From Adhaeribacter sp. (GTDB lineage Bacteria; Bacteroidota; Bacteroidia; Cytophagales; Hymenobacteraceae): 9,288 bases of DNA. The stretch covers positions 1-9,288 of the forward strand of contig JAQBNV010000570.1 of the NCBI GenBank assembly GCA_028288395.1, in the 5' to 3' direction. Position 1 is the stretch's first letter, and the number at the start of each line of letters is the position of its first letter. Both the position numbers and the translations under genes were made by a program. This document shows, one piece after another, positions 1-7,700 of the stretch. The notes beneath the pieces are model-generated. The model made no database searches. It was not told the DNA's origin and saw nothing but the letters and a program-made list of their open reading frames with translations.

Positions 1-780
1 AACTTTCTGGTCTAATTGTAATACCTCCTGCGGATGGTTAATCCGGCCCCACGAAATATCAGTAATGTGTAACAAGCCATCTACACCACCCAGGTCGATA
101 AATACCCCGAAGTTGGTCATGTTCTTGATTACACCTTCCAGTACCTGACCTTTTTCGAGGTTATTCAGGATAGCAAAACGCTGCTGCTCCAGATCTTTCT
201 CAATCAGTACTTTATGCGAAACTACTACGTTATCGAAAGCAGCGTTGATTTTAACTACTTTCACTTCCATTTTCTTGCCTACAAATACATCGAAATCCCG
301 GATAGGTTTCACATCAATTTGTGAACCAGGTAAGAAAGCTTCTACCCCATTCATGTCGATAATCAAACCACCTTTCGTCCGACGTCTTACCATACCTTCC
401 AGGATGGTATCGTTTTCTAGGGCTTTATAAATATTATCCCAAGCCTTTACAATTTTCGCTTTTTTACGCGATAAAATCAGCTGGCCATTTGGATCTTCCT
501 GGTCTTCAATAAAAACTTCTACTTCATCACCAATTTTCAGATCGGGCTGATCGCGAAATTCAGAAATAGGCACTAACCCATCTGATTTGAAGCCAATGTT
601 CAGAATAACATCCCGGTCGGTAATACCTACTACCGTTCCTTTAATTACTTCTTCTTCCTGAACGGTGGTGAGGGTATCACCATACATTTGTTCTAATTCA
701 GCCCGCTCAGATTTAGAATAAGAACCGCCGAATTTCTGAGATTCAAATTCATCCCAGTTAAAATCATCATTTGCACTCAT
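1..780 (-). CDS. rpsA: 30S ribosomal protein S1, N-terminal 260 residues (3' end beyond window)
   Basis: S1 is an RNA-binding protein of the small ribosomal subunit that helps bring mRNA to the ribosome. Reading the minus strand from the ATG at 778-780 gives 260 codons without a stop, open at the left edge. After an acidic, non-conserved N-terminus (MSANDDFNWDEFES) come S1-type OB-fold repeats at about residues 44-106 (with IKGTVVGITDRDVILNIGFKSDG), 125-190 (LEGMVRRRTKGGLIIDMNG) and 211 onward (LEGVIKNMTNFGVFIDLGG, then GLLHITDISWGRINHP). The third repeat has the canonical GVFIDLGGVDGLLHITDISW core and is cut by the edge. Bacterial S1 normally has four to six repeats and roughly 550-650 residues, so less than half is here. 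The start is supported by a TATATTTG promoter 107 bases upstream and by lack of a better upstream start. The gene appears to be transcribed from its own promoter, although the HNH gene lies upstream on the same strand. Confidence 0.96.
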   Translation of the reverse strand, partial: MSANDDFNWDEFESQKFGGSYSKSERAELEQMYGDTLTTVQEEEVIKGTVVGITDRDVILNIGFKSDGLVPISEFRDQPDLKIGDEVEVFIEDQEDPNGQLILSRKKAKIVKAWDNIYKALENDTILEGMVRRRTKGGLIIDMNGVEAFLPGSQIDVKPIRDFDVFVGKKMEVKVVKINAAFDNVVVSHKVLIEKDLEQQRFAILNNLEKGQVLEGVIKNMTNFGVFIDLGGVDGLLHITDISWGRINHPQEVLQLDQKV

Positions 781-865
781 GCGTTATTTTTGCTCTGGAA
801 AAGACACCGGGTGCCGAGCATACAACCGGCCAGTTTGGTTAGAAAAAACTTTACCGCAGCAAAGC

Positions 866-882
866 CCATTCATTTTGAATGG
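866..882 (-). promoter_or_regulatory. Hairpin at the 5' end of the rpsA leader
   Basis: The sequence CCATTC-AAAAT-GAATGG (minus strand) forms a perfect 6-bp stem with a 5-base loop. It begins about 5 bases after the -7 box, so the hairpin would lie at or very near the 5' end of the rpsA transcript. Such a hairpin could stabilise the mRNA or, as DNA, act as an operator. In other bacteria S1 is known to control its own synthesis through its leader, but nothing here proves that. Between the hairpin and the start codon the leader has no strong Shine-Dalgarno sequence. Confidence 0.35.
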
Positions 883-886
883 ACGG

Positions 887-918
887 CAAATATAGCTGAT
901 TCTCAGTAATTATAAAAA
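887..918 (-). promoter_or_regulatory. Bacteroidota-type promoter of rpsA
   Basis: On the minus strand, 894-887 reads TATATTTG, a full match to the Bacteroidota -7 consensus TANNTTTG. About 18 bases upstream there is a T-rich stretch (TTTTTA, within the perfect palindrome ATAAAAATTTTTAT at 912-925) where the -33 TTTG box would lie, so the -33 element is weak but A/T-rich. Transcription would begin near 880-882, giving an rpsA leader of about 100 bases. Confidence 0.6.
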
Positions 919-1036
919 TTTTTATTCGACTGGTCTGAACGAAAGAATAAAATATTATCCGGCGGTTAAACCTTCCTCCCTAAAATTATTAACTGGCAGG
1001 TTTATCTTAGCTAAATAATATTTAAAAGTATGAATT

Positions 1037-1555
1037 TTATTCCTCGCGGCATTTATCTTTCACCCGCAGGTACATCGCCCAGTTATCGTCGAGGGAACTG
1101 ACGTGGGCGGCCAGGAAAGCGGTAAGCGAAGGCTTACGAGGCTTTTGTTTAAGGGTTAGACCGGCTTCTTCAGGCGTTCGATCCCCCTTTTTGGTATTAC
1201 AGCGCATGCAAGCCGTAGCCAGATTGGTCCAGCTGGAATTACCACCCCGTGATTTTGGTATTAGGTGATCAAGTGTTAGGTTTTTGGTAGAACCGCAATA
1301 AAGGCATTGGTACTGATCGCGCCGCATGATGTTGTGGCGGCTTAAAGAAATACCTTTATAGGGAACATGCACGTAGCGCTGCAGCCGGATAATAGATGGC
1401 GCCGGGTAAATCCGGCTCACGGTGCGCAAAATAGTAGTTTCCGATTTATGAACCAGTTCGGCTTTCTCTAAATACAAAAGGACAAAGGCCTTTTGTATAC
1501 TACAAAGAGCCAGCGCCGAAAAATCCTGATTTAAAATGAGTACCTTCTGATCCAT
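1037..1555 (-). CDS. HNH endonuclease with zinc-binding cysteine pairs
   Basis: This 172-residue protein belongs to the small HNH endonuclease family found on many bacterial chromosomes. The N-terminal ~75 residues (MDQKVLILNQDFSALALCSIQKAFVL...) have the form typical of this group, in which a short alpha/beta region precedes the nuclease. The HNH core spans about residues 78-125: a first CxxC pair at C84/C87, the DH pair at D96/H97 followed by IPKSRGG, an asparagine at N111 (WTNL), and a second CxxC at C116/C119 followed by N120. The cysteines should bind a structural zinc and D96/H97/N111 the catalytic metal. All key residues are intact, so it should be active, but its substrate is not known. 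There is no signal peptide, so it is probably cytoplasmic. Start ATG at 1553-1555, stop TAA. An intrinsic terminator lies between it and the upstream peptidase gene, so it probably has its own promoter in 1556-1621; the nearest candidate, TAAGTTGG at 1579-1572, has one mismatch to the consensus. Confidence 0.9.
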   Translation of the reverse strand: MDQKVLILNQDFSALALCSIQKAFVLLYLEKAELVHKSETTILRTVSRIYPAPSIIRLQRYVHVPYKGISLSRHNIMRRDQYQCLYCGSTKNLTLDHLIPKSRGGNSSWTNLATACMRCNTKKGDRTPEEAGLTLKQKPRKPSLTAFLAAHVSSLDDNWAMYLRVKDKCREE

Positions 1556-1621
1556 AAACCTATAAGCCTTTCCAACTTACAAAAAGATCTGAACAGGTAC
1601 AAGCCAGGTAAGCATCAGAAA

Positions 1622-1658
1622 TAAAAAAAATTTGTCTGGGGTATCAAAAACCAGACAA
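1622..1658 (-). terminator. Intrinsic terminator after the NlpC/P60 gene
   Basis: On the minus strand TTGTCTGG (1658-1651) pairs perfectly with CCAGACAA (1639-1632) over an 11-base loop, and the stem is followed by one A and a run of eight Ts (1630-1623). This is a classic Rho-independent terminator. It lies about 90 bases past the stop codon of the peptidase gene and should separate it from the HNH gene. Confidence 0.82.
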
Positions 1659-1747
1659 TCTTTTAAATTCTAATAAAATTGCGGTGGTTTACCTGATCCC
1701 CAACCAATAAGAAAAATTATTACTCCTGCATTAATTAGCGGGGATAA

Positions 1748-2530
1748 TTATAATTCCGGAAATATTCTTTTAATAATCCGCAGCTGGTGGGTATAACGCT
1801 TGCGCTCGGCATTATAAATACCCTGGTGGTCGAGGGTATCAATCCGGACTTCGCCATGGGCATGAATTATCTGATTGTGTTCCAGCATAAGACCTACATG
1901 CACTATCCGACCTTCGGCATTATCAAAAAAAGCTAAATCCCCGGGCTTTGTTTGCGTGGCAAAGTAAACTTCCTGGCCATGCGAAACCTGTTGCCAGGCA
2001 TCGCGGGGCAATTGATAACTGCAAATACCATAAACCTGCTGCACAAAACCAGAACAATCTAATCCAAATACCGACCTTCCTCCCCACACGTAAGGAGCTT
2101 TTAAGTAGGTGCAGGCAATTTTTTTCAGAAAGTTTTCTTTTACGGCCTGGGTAGCATTGGTCGCCCGGCCGTGAAATAAATATTTTTTATCTCCCAACCG
2201 CAGGTTCATGCCATCGAAAAAAGGCAAGGTACTGCCAATTAATATCGGTATGCGAATATCTGCGTGGCTGACCGTTTGTACCACATCCAGGGCACGCGGG
2301 TGTTGATGGTTTTGCCAATCGGTAAAATAAGAAGACTTAACCGGAGAATGCTGCTTTGTATCTATCCAACCTTCGTATTGATCGGCCGCATTCTGCACCT
2401 GTAGCCAGTTTCCTTGCTGCGTTAAAACCGTGTAACATTCGCCAAAAAAAAGTTCCGAAATTAATTCACTCTTGTCGCTGGCCTCCCTTCGGACAGGCAC
2501 ATGACTTAAAGCACAGATTCCGTAATCCAA
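1748..2530 (-). CDS. NlpC/P60 family (C40) peptidase with N-terminal SH3-like domain
   Basis: This 260-residue protein is a cysteine peptidase of the NlpC/P60 family, whose members cut peptides of cell-wall peptidoglycan, typically after gamma-D-glutamyl residues. Residues ~9-60 form a bacterial SH3-like domain (VPVRREASDKSE ... QYEGWID). A second, less clear SH3-like segment follows at about 90-125. The catalytic domain covers about 132-255, with nucleophile C159 in GLDCSGF, preceded by PYVWGGRS, general base H211 in VHVGL, and a third polar residue probably H223 in IIHAHG. The order matches the dipeptidyl-peptidase VI/YkfC-like group, some of which recycle murein peptides in the cytoplasm; consistent with this, I see no signal peptide or lipobox. 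The start codon is TTG (2530-2528): the first residues MDYGICALSHVPVR fit the N-terminus I expect for Bacteroidota homologues, and no ATG is better placed. Stop TAA, then an intrinsic terminator. Family membership is certain; recycling as its role is an inference. Confidence 0.9.
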   Translation of the reverse strand: MDYGICALSHVPVRREASDKSELISELFFGECYTVLTQQGNWLQVQNAADQYEGWIDTKQHSPVKSSYFTDWQNHQHPRALDVVQTVSHADIRIPILIGSTLPFFDGMNLRLGDKKYLFHGRATNATQAVKENFLKKIACTYLKAPYVWGGRSVFGLDCSGFVQQVYGICSYQLPRDAWQQVSHGQEVYFATQTKPGDLAFFDNAEGRIVHVGLMLEHNQIIHAHGEVRIDTLDHQGIYNAERKRYTHQLRIIKRIFPEL

Positions 2531-2535
2531 TTTAT

Positions 2536-2570
2536 TTAGATATTAGATATTAGATGTTAGACTTTAGACC
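2536..2570 (+). repeat. Tandem array of five 7-bp units (TTAGAYN), left arm
   Basis: Five consecutive heptamers read TTAGATA, TTAGATA, TTAGATG, TTAGACT and TTAGACC, with a weaker sixth (TTGAACT) after them. The array starts 5 bases upstream of the TTG start of the peptidase gene. Positions 2548-2569 are the left arm of an imperfect inverted repeat with 2648-2669. Confidence 0.8.
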
Positions 2571-2633
2571 TTGAACTTTTTCCTGAGATTGCATTTTTGA
2601 GCCTGATCTAAAATATAATTTTTAACCTTATTA

Positions 2634-2669
2634 ATCTATCTACTAGTGTCTGAAATCTAGCATCTAAAA
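2634..2669 (-). repeat. Degenerate 7-bp repeat array, right arm, overlapping the smpB stop codon
   Basis: Read on the minus strand, the units are TTAGATG, CTAGATT, TCAGACA, CTAGTAG and ATAGATT, i.e. diverged copies of the same heptamer as in 2536-2570 but in the opposite orientation. The segment 2648-2669 matches the reverse complement of 2548-2569 at 18 of 22 positions, so the transcript could fold into a long imperfect stem enclosing about 78 bases. The TAG of the first unit (2666-2664) is the smpB stop codon. Confidence 0.65.
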
Positions 2670-3131
2670 ACGCTCCCGCTCCATTTCGCGCTTAATGTCT
2701 TTTTCTTTAATATCTTCACGCTTGTCAAATAGCTTTTTACCTTTAGCCAGGGCAATATCTACTTTGGCAAATCCGCGCTCGTTAATAAATAACCGGGTAG
2801 GAATGATGGTAACACCTTGTTCTTCGGATTTTTTGCGGAGCTGATTCAATTCTTTTTTATTTAAAAGAAGCTTGCGGTTACGGGTTGGTTCGTGGTTGTT
2901 ATAAGTTCCTTCGGTAAATTTGGCAATATGCACCTGGCTCAACCAGAGTTCCCCGCTTAGAAAAGAACAGAAACCATCGGCTAAATTTACATTTCCTTCC
3001 CGTACTGATTTTATTTCGGTACCTGTTAACATAATACCCGCTGTATATTTATTTAAAAAATGGTATTCGTAAGAGGCCCGGCGGTTCTGAATATTAACCG
3101 TCTTCTTTATTCTATCTTTTTCCTTTGCCAT
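2664..3131 (-). CDS. smpB: SsrA-binding protein SmpB
   Basis: SmpB binds tmRNA (SsrA) and guides it to ribosomes stalled on broken mRNAs, so that the nascent protein is tagged for degradation and the ribosome is released. The 155-residue product has the usual family length. Family landmarks in order: VNIQNRRASYEY near residues 13-24, the GIMLTGTEIKSVREGNVNL core at about 32-50, HEPTRNRKLLL at about 80-90, and the basic C-terminal tail (GKKLFDKREDIKEKDIKRE...) at about 131-155, which reaches into the ribosome decoding channel. The start is ATG 3131-3129 with an A-rich stretch close by. The gene lies 135 bp downstream of tsaD on the same strand and may share its transcript. The last codon and the TAG stop lie inside an inverted heptamer repeat, so the extreme C-terminus (ERERF) may have been shaped by that element. 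I do not see the tmRNA gene in this window. Confidence 0.96.
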   Translation of the reverse strand: MAKEKDRIKKTVNIQNRRASYEYHFLNKYTAGIMLTGTEIKSVREGNVNLADGFCSFLSGELWLSQVHIAKFTEGTYNNHEPTRNRKLLLNKKELNQLRKKSEEQGVTIIPTRLFINERGFAKVDIALAKGKKLFDKREDIKEKDIKREMERERF

Positions 3132-3266
3132 TTATCACCGCTTTGGATTCAAAAGTTCCGCTAATATTTCTTTTTTCAAAATTTTTACGGCAGTTGGCCG
3201 GTAATTAAATATTAATAAATTCTGCTTTGCGCTATTTAAAACCCAAGGTCAGAACGGTTATTTAAA
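3132..3266. other. Intergenic region between tsaD and smpB
   Basis: These 135 A/T-rich bases hold no gene and no clear terminator for tsaD. On the minus strand AAATTTTG lies about 40 bases upstream of the smpB start and differs by one base from the TANNTTTG box, but no TTTG -33 box goes with it. smpB may therefore be read from the tsaD transcript, from this weak site, or both. Confidence 0.4.
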
Positions 3267-4277
3267 TTAATAAGTTATTTTCATTCGGGGATCGGGGCTG
3301 GCTAATTGGGTGGTGAATTCACCGGCTAAGAATTTATAATGTCCTGTAATGGCAACCATAGCCGCATTATCGGTACAGTACTGAAAATCGGGAATGTAGG
3401 TATTCCACTTATATTCCAGAGCATAATCCCGGATGGTTTGCCGCAGCCCCGAATTGGCCGAAACGCCGCCGGCTATAGCTATTTCTTTGATGCCGGTTTC
3501 TTTGGCGGCCAGTACCAGCTTCTTCAGCAAGGTTTGAATAAGCGCCTGCTGAATGCTGGCACAAATATCGGCCAGGTTCTCCCGGATAAAATCCGGATTT
3601 TGCTGCGTGTTATTTTTCAGAAAATTTAAAATGGATGTTTTGATACCACTGAACGAAAAATCATAAGCCGGCATATTTACTATCGGGAAAGTAAAGGCGT
3701 TGGGATTACCTTGTTGGGCCAGTTTATCCAGTAGGGGACCGCCCGGGTAAGGCAAACCCAGCAACTTTGCCGATTTATCAAAGGCTTCCCCTACCGCATC
3801 GTCGGTGGTTTGGCCTAATACCTGCATATCCAGAAAATCTTTTACCAGTACAATTTGGGTATGTCCGCCACTTACCGTTAGGCACAAAAACGGGAAAACA
3901 GGTTTGGGTTCGTCGATAAAATGGGCCAGAATATGGGCCTGCATGTGGTTTACCGCAATTATCGGAATGTTCAGGCCCAAGGCAAATGATTTGGCAAAAG
4001 AACAACCCACAAGTAAAGCACCTAATAAACCCGGACCTTGCGTAAAGGCTACCGCATTTATCTCCCTTTTTGTTATATTTGCCGTAAGTAGGGCCTGCGC
4101 AATCACCGGAACAATATTTTGTTCATGGGCCCGCGAGGCCAGTTCCGGAACCACGCCGCCATATTTTTCGTGTACAGCCTGCGATGCCACAATATTGGCC
4201 AGTATTTTGCCGTCTTTAATAACAGCGGCCGAGGTATCGTCGCAGGAAGATTCAATTGCTAAGATAGTAGGACTCAT
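3267..4277 (-). CDS. tsaD: tRNA N6-adenosine threonylcarbamoyltransferase TsaD
   Basis: TsaD (Kae1/YgjD/Gcp family) transfers the threonylcarbamoyl group from TC-AMP to A37 of tRNAs that read ANN codons, giving t6A, as the catalytic subunit of the TsaB-TsaD-TsaE complex in the cytoplasm. The 336-residue product has the standard family length. Visible motifs: N-terminal ILAIESSCDDTSAAV of the ASKHA fold, the metal-binding HMQAH (H111, H115), VSGGHTQ at 135-141, DDAVGEAFDKSAKLLG at about 159-174, GGVSANSGLR at 270-279 and CTDNAAMVA at 301-309 (D303 is the third metal ligand). Nothing is missing. I chose the ATG at 4277-4275, giving MSPTILAIESS, because family members start just before this strand; an ATG at 4298 would add seven residues and overlap tamB. 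The older annotation as an O-sialoglycoprotein endopeptidase is obsolete. It is divergent from tamB with only 6 bases between the start codons. Confidence 0.96.
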   Translation of the reverse strand: MSPTILAIESSCDDTSAAVIKDGKILANIVASQAVHEKYGGVVPELASRAHEQNIVPVIAQALLTANITKREINAVAFTQGPGLLGALLVGCSFAKSFALGLNIPIIAVNHMQAHILAHFIDEPKPVFPFLCLTVSGGHTQIVLVKDFLDMQVLGQTTDDAVGEAFDKSAKLLGLPYPGGPLLDKLAQQGNPNAFTFPIVNMPAYDFSFSGIKTSILNFLKNNTQQNPDFIRENLADICASIQQALIQTLLKKLVLAAKETGIKEIAIAGGVSANSGLRQTIRDYALEYKWNTYIPDFQYCTDNAAMVAITGHYKFLAGEFTTQLASPDPRMKITY

Positions 4278-4283
4278 ATTTAA

Positions 4284-4640
4284 TTGGAAAACCAGCATAA
4301 CAGGTTACAGGCGGCAGGGAAAACATTTCTGAAAATATTTTTCGGATTGATACTGTTTTTCCTGTTATTGGCCGGCATTATTTTATTTGCTATCCGTATT
4401 CCGGCCGTGCAAACCAGAGTGGTACACGAAGCTTCCGAAATATTATCGAAAAAGCTCGGCCACGAAGTAAGCATCGAAGGCGTAGATGTAAAGTTTTTTA
4501 ACCAGATAATTTTAGACAAAGTTAAGGTTCTGGATTATAAGAACGAAGTTTTATTTTACGTGGGGCAGCTTAAGGCAGACATTAGCTTTTTTAATATATT
4601 AAAACCCAACAAGCTATATATTACTAATCTTACACTGTGA
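4284..4640 (+). CDS. tamB: TamB N-terminal fragment (membrane anchor), ended by an in-frame TGA
   Basis: These 118 codons are the start of a TamB-type protein. A short N-terminus is followed by one strongly hydrophobic segment at about residues 15-38 (FLKIFFGLILFFLLLAGIIL), an uncleaved inner-membrane anchor. Then comes the conserved start of the periplasmic part: RIPAVQTRVVHEASEILSKKLGHEVSIEGVDV, with the usual description of successive beta elements (FFNQIILDKVKVLDYKNEVLFYVGQLKADISFFNIL). The start codon is TTG at 4284, since TAA at 4281-4283 closes the frame immediately upstream and no in-frame ATG occurs before 4701. The fragment ends in TGA at 4638-4640, in the same frame as the 1390-codon continuation, with 20 sense codons between the TGA and the next ATG. 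On its own this fragment would be an anchor with no function. Without the TGA, codons 4284-8873 form one gene of about 1529 residues, a normal length for Bacteroidota TamB. Confidence 0.85.
   Translation: MENQHNRLQAAGKTFLKIFFGLILFFLLLAGIILFAIRIPAVQTRVVHEASEILSKKLGHEVSIEGVDVKFFNQIILDKVKVLDYKNEVLFYVGQLKADISFFNILKPNKLYITNLTL
4638..4640 (+). other. In-frame TGA stop interrupting tamB
   Basis: The codons around it read CTT ACA CTG TGA AAA CCA CAG. The amino-acid pattern (LYITNLTL-stop-KPQANLIRYKG) continues smoothly as a TamB sequence on both sides, and the frame does not change, so a frameshift is not the cause. A single base change to a sense codon such as CGA, GGA, TTA, TCA or TGG would restore the gene. 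All other stop codons seen here are TAA or TAG, and all tryptophans I checked use TGG, so TGA is not a normal sense codon. Confidence 0.85.
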
Positions 4641-4700
4641 AAACCACAGGCTAATCTAATCCGGTACAAGGGCACCGAAACTTTTAACCTCAGTTCTTTT

Positions 4701-7700
4701 ATGAAAGCGATGAGTAATATTCTCGCGAAAAAAGACACCGTCAGTACCAAAACGCCTTTTGATTTTAAAATAAATGCCGTAACCATCCAGAACGGCCGCT
4801 TCCGGTATTACGACCAGAATAAACCGGTTACGGCAGCCAATAGCACCATTAATTTTCAATACCTGATTGCCGATAGTATTTCGGGCCGTTTTTCTGAAAT
4901 ATCACTGGGCGATACTATCCGGGTAAAGATTGAGAATTTAAGTACCACCGAAACCCGGAGCAAAACCAGGTTGCACAAACTAAGCACCCGCATGGCTTTT
5001 GCCCCTACTTTCTGGGAATTCGACCAGGTAATATTACAGCTGGGCCGTAGCAACCTGTCGGATTATATTCGGTTCGATTACCGGCAGCTAAGCAATTTCA
5101 GCCATTTCATCGACAGCGTAAAAGTAACTGCCCATTTAAAAGAAGCCCGCCTGTTTTCTGCCGATGTAGCCAGTTTCGCTCCCCAGGCCCAAAATTTAAA
5201 CGATAGTATCTTGTTTACCGGTAACTTAAGTGGGAAAGTAAAGCGTTTTAATGCGAATAAACTGGATGTGCATTACGGCCGGCATACCCACATAGTCGGC
5301 AACCTGAGTGCGCATGATTTACCCAATGTACGCGAAGCTTTTGCAGAACTTAAACTGCAACCATCGGTGCTGGATGCCCGGGATCTGCGCAAATTTATTC
5401 CAAAAAATTCCTATGCTATGGCCCAAAGGTTGGGAACGGTAAAGCTACACGGTAACTTCCTGGGTTTTTATGATGATTTTGTGGCCAATGGCACTTTCCA
5501 GACCGCACTGGGCAAGGTGGTTTCGGATATAAACCTGAAAATAAATCCGAAGACAAAATATTCATCTTACAGCGGTTACCTGCGCACCGATAATTTCAAT
5601 GTAGGAAAACTGATTGCCAATAATAAAATCATTTCGAGCATTTCTATTGATGGCCGGGTGAAAGGCTATGGGTTTACCCTGGATAACGCCCAACTACAAC
5701 TGGATGCGAATATAAAAGCGATAAAGTTATACGGCTATAATTTCCAGAATATTAAAACCAATGCTACTTTAAGTGGCCAGACTTTTTCCGGCGATATTAC
5801 CATCCGGGACCGCAATATTAATTTAACTGCCACCGGCGACGTAAACCTGAATCAGAAAAGCCCGTCCTTTGATTTAGTGGCCGATGTCCGGCACCTGGAT
5901 TTTAAAGCGCTTGGTTTAACAAAAGAAGCCATCAGCCTGCAAACCAAAGCCACTTTAGATTTCAAGGGTTTAAAATTAGATGATATCACCGGCCGGGCGT
6001 ATTTTGCCAATACCCTCCTCACCCTGAATAATTATGTAGTACCAACTGATTCAGTCGTGTTAATCTCAGCCCTGCAGGGTAACCAGCGCAGCCTCCGGAT
6101 TTTATCGAATGTGGCGGATTTGAGCGCAGAAGGAACCTGGGATTACAGCGTTTTGATCCGGGATTTAGGTACTCTAATAAAAGAGTACCGGCTTAACTTC
6201 GAAAGTGATCCGGCCCTTATGGCAGCCTATTACCGGAATAAAAAACAAACTACCATCCCGGAATACCAGGTAGATTACAACCTTAACCTGAAAGAATTTA
6301 ACGGCATTATAAAGGCTTTTGTGCCCAATTTTGGTATCGCCGATAATTCCAATCTAGAAGGAAGTTTCCGGCAGGGCTCCAATGCAATTTTTAATTTTTA
6401 TGCCCACACTGATACCGTTTATTACGGCAACAATCAGTTTCTGATGAACGATATTGAGCTGAATACCTCCAAGCTTCCGTTCAGCCCCGATGTTTTGGCC
6501 AATGCTGTTTTAAACTCGCAAAAGCAAATGCTTAAACCTGGCGGCAATACCGAAAACCTTTTTCTGGAAGGTGTTTGGAGCGACCGATCTATCCTTTTTA
6601 CTTCTAATATTGCCCAGGTAAATTCTACCAACCGCGCCAACATCAGCGGTAATTTAACTTTTTTAAACAATAAGGTCCAGGTGGTATTTAATACCTCCAA
6701 TGTAAATGTACTGGATAAGGCCTGGCAAATTACTCCTAGTAATACCATCGAGATATCTGGTTATGGCAAAGAAATTCACTTTGCAGACTTTGTTGTTTCG
6801 CACGAAAGCCAACGCATCAGCATAGACGGCATGTTGTCGCAAAATCCCCAAAATGCTTTGAATGTAGAAATTGCGAACTTCCGGCTCGAAAACCTGAATC
6901 CTTTGTTTACGAGTAAGTTCAGGGGCATATTAAACGCCAAAATTTCGGCTCGGGATATTTATAACCAAGCCATCCTTACGAGCAGTTTATCTGCCGACTC
7001 GGTTCACCTGAATGACTTTTTTGTGGGAAAAATAGATGGAACTTCGGATTGGGAAAATGGGCAGAAGCGCATGAAAGTGGACTTGGGCATCACCCGCGAA
7101 AGCCTGAAAGTGCTGAATGTTACCGGTTTTTACAAACCAACCGAAGAAGTAAACCAACTGGATTTGCTTGCCGTAATGAACGATGCCCCGGTCAGGCTGG
7201 TAGAACCCTTTTTAAATACCTTGTTCTCGGACCTGTATGGCACCATGGATGGGCGGTTAAATATTGGCGGCCGGATATCAGGGCCCAGCCTGTCGGGTTC
7301 GGCACTGGTAACCAACGGCCGCTTTACTTTTAAATACCTGAATACCACCTATTCTTTTACCGACCGGATATATTTTACCGAAAACGACATTACTTTCCGG
7401 GATGTAAAATTACGTGATCCCCAAAATAACCAGGGCACCATCAGCGGAAGTATTATTCACCAGGGTTTCAAAAACATGATCCTGGATTTACGCGGCGATT
7501 TCCGGCGTTTTATGGTACTGAATACTACCCGCGAACAAAACCAGCTTTATTACGGCACCGCCATTGCCACCGGGTCTGCCACGGTGCTGGGCGCACCTTC
7601 TAATTTGCAAATGAATATTGATGCCCGCAGCGAAGCGGGTACGCGTCTTTCCATTCCTTTAGATAATAGTCGAACCATTACGCGTCAGAACTTTATCCGG

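Larger units (their letters stand above)
781..1036. other. Intergenic region between the HNH gene and rpsA
   Basis: This 256-bp gap has no credible gene in either strand. The half next to rpsA holds its roughly 100-base leader, the 5' hairpin and the TATATTTG promoter. The half next to the HNH stop codon (about 930-1036) is A/T-rich. I see no clear hairpin followed by a T-run on the minus strand there, so it is unclear where the HNH transcript ends. Confidence 0.6.

Noticed and set aside
245..430. 61-codon plus-strand ORF under rpsA
   Set aside because: It is antisense to the S1 repeats, and the rpsA frame is clearly the coding one.
1572..1579. TAAGTTGG as the -7 box of the HNH gene promoter
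   Set aside because: One mismatch in the core TTTG and only a TTG-like -33 box about 20 bases upstream; too weak to list as a feature.
1696..1745. Inverted repeat ATCCCC/GGGGAT with an inner AATAA/TTATT stem after the peptidase stop
   Set aside because: Six pairs over a 38-base loop in A/T-rich DNA are likely by chance, and a much better terminator follows.
2610..2617. TATATTTT (minus strand) as promoter of the peptidase gene
   Set aside because: The final G of the box is missing and no TTTG -33 box is present.
3778..4332. Long ORFs on both strands inside tsaD, including 175 codons on the plus strand
   Set aside because: They are shadows of tsaD; their translations show no family pattern and the tsaD frame carries all conserved motifs.
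4638..4640. TGA used as a sense codon (altered genetic code or selenocysteine)
   Set aside because: Tryptophans I checked use TGG, no other in-frame TGA occurs in the long genes, and no selenocysteine-like hairpin or known selenoprotein family fits TamB.
4641..4700. Frameshift between the two tamB parts
   Set aside because: Both parts are in the same frame and the 20 codons between them are open, so only a substitution explains the stop.
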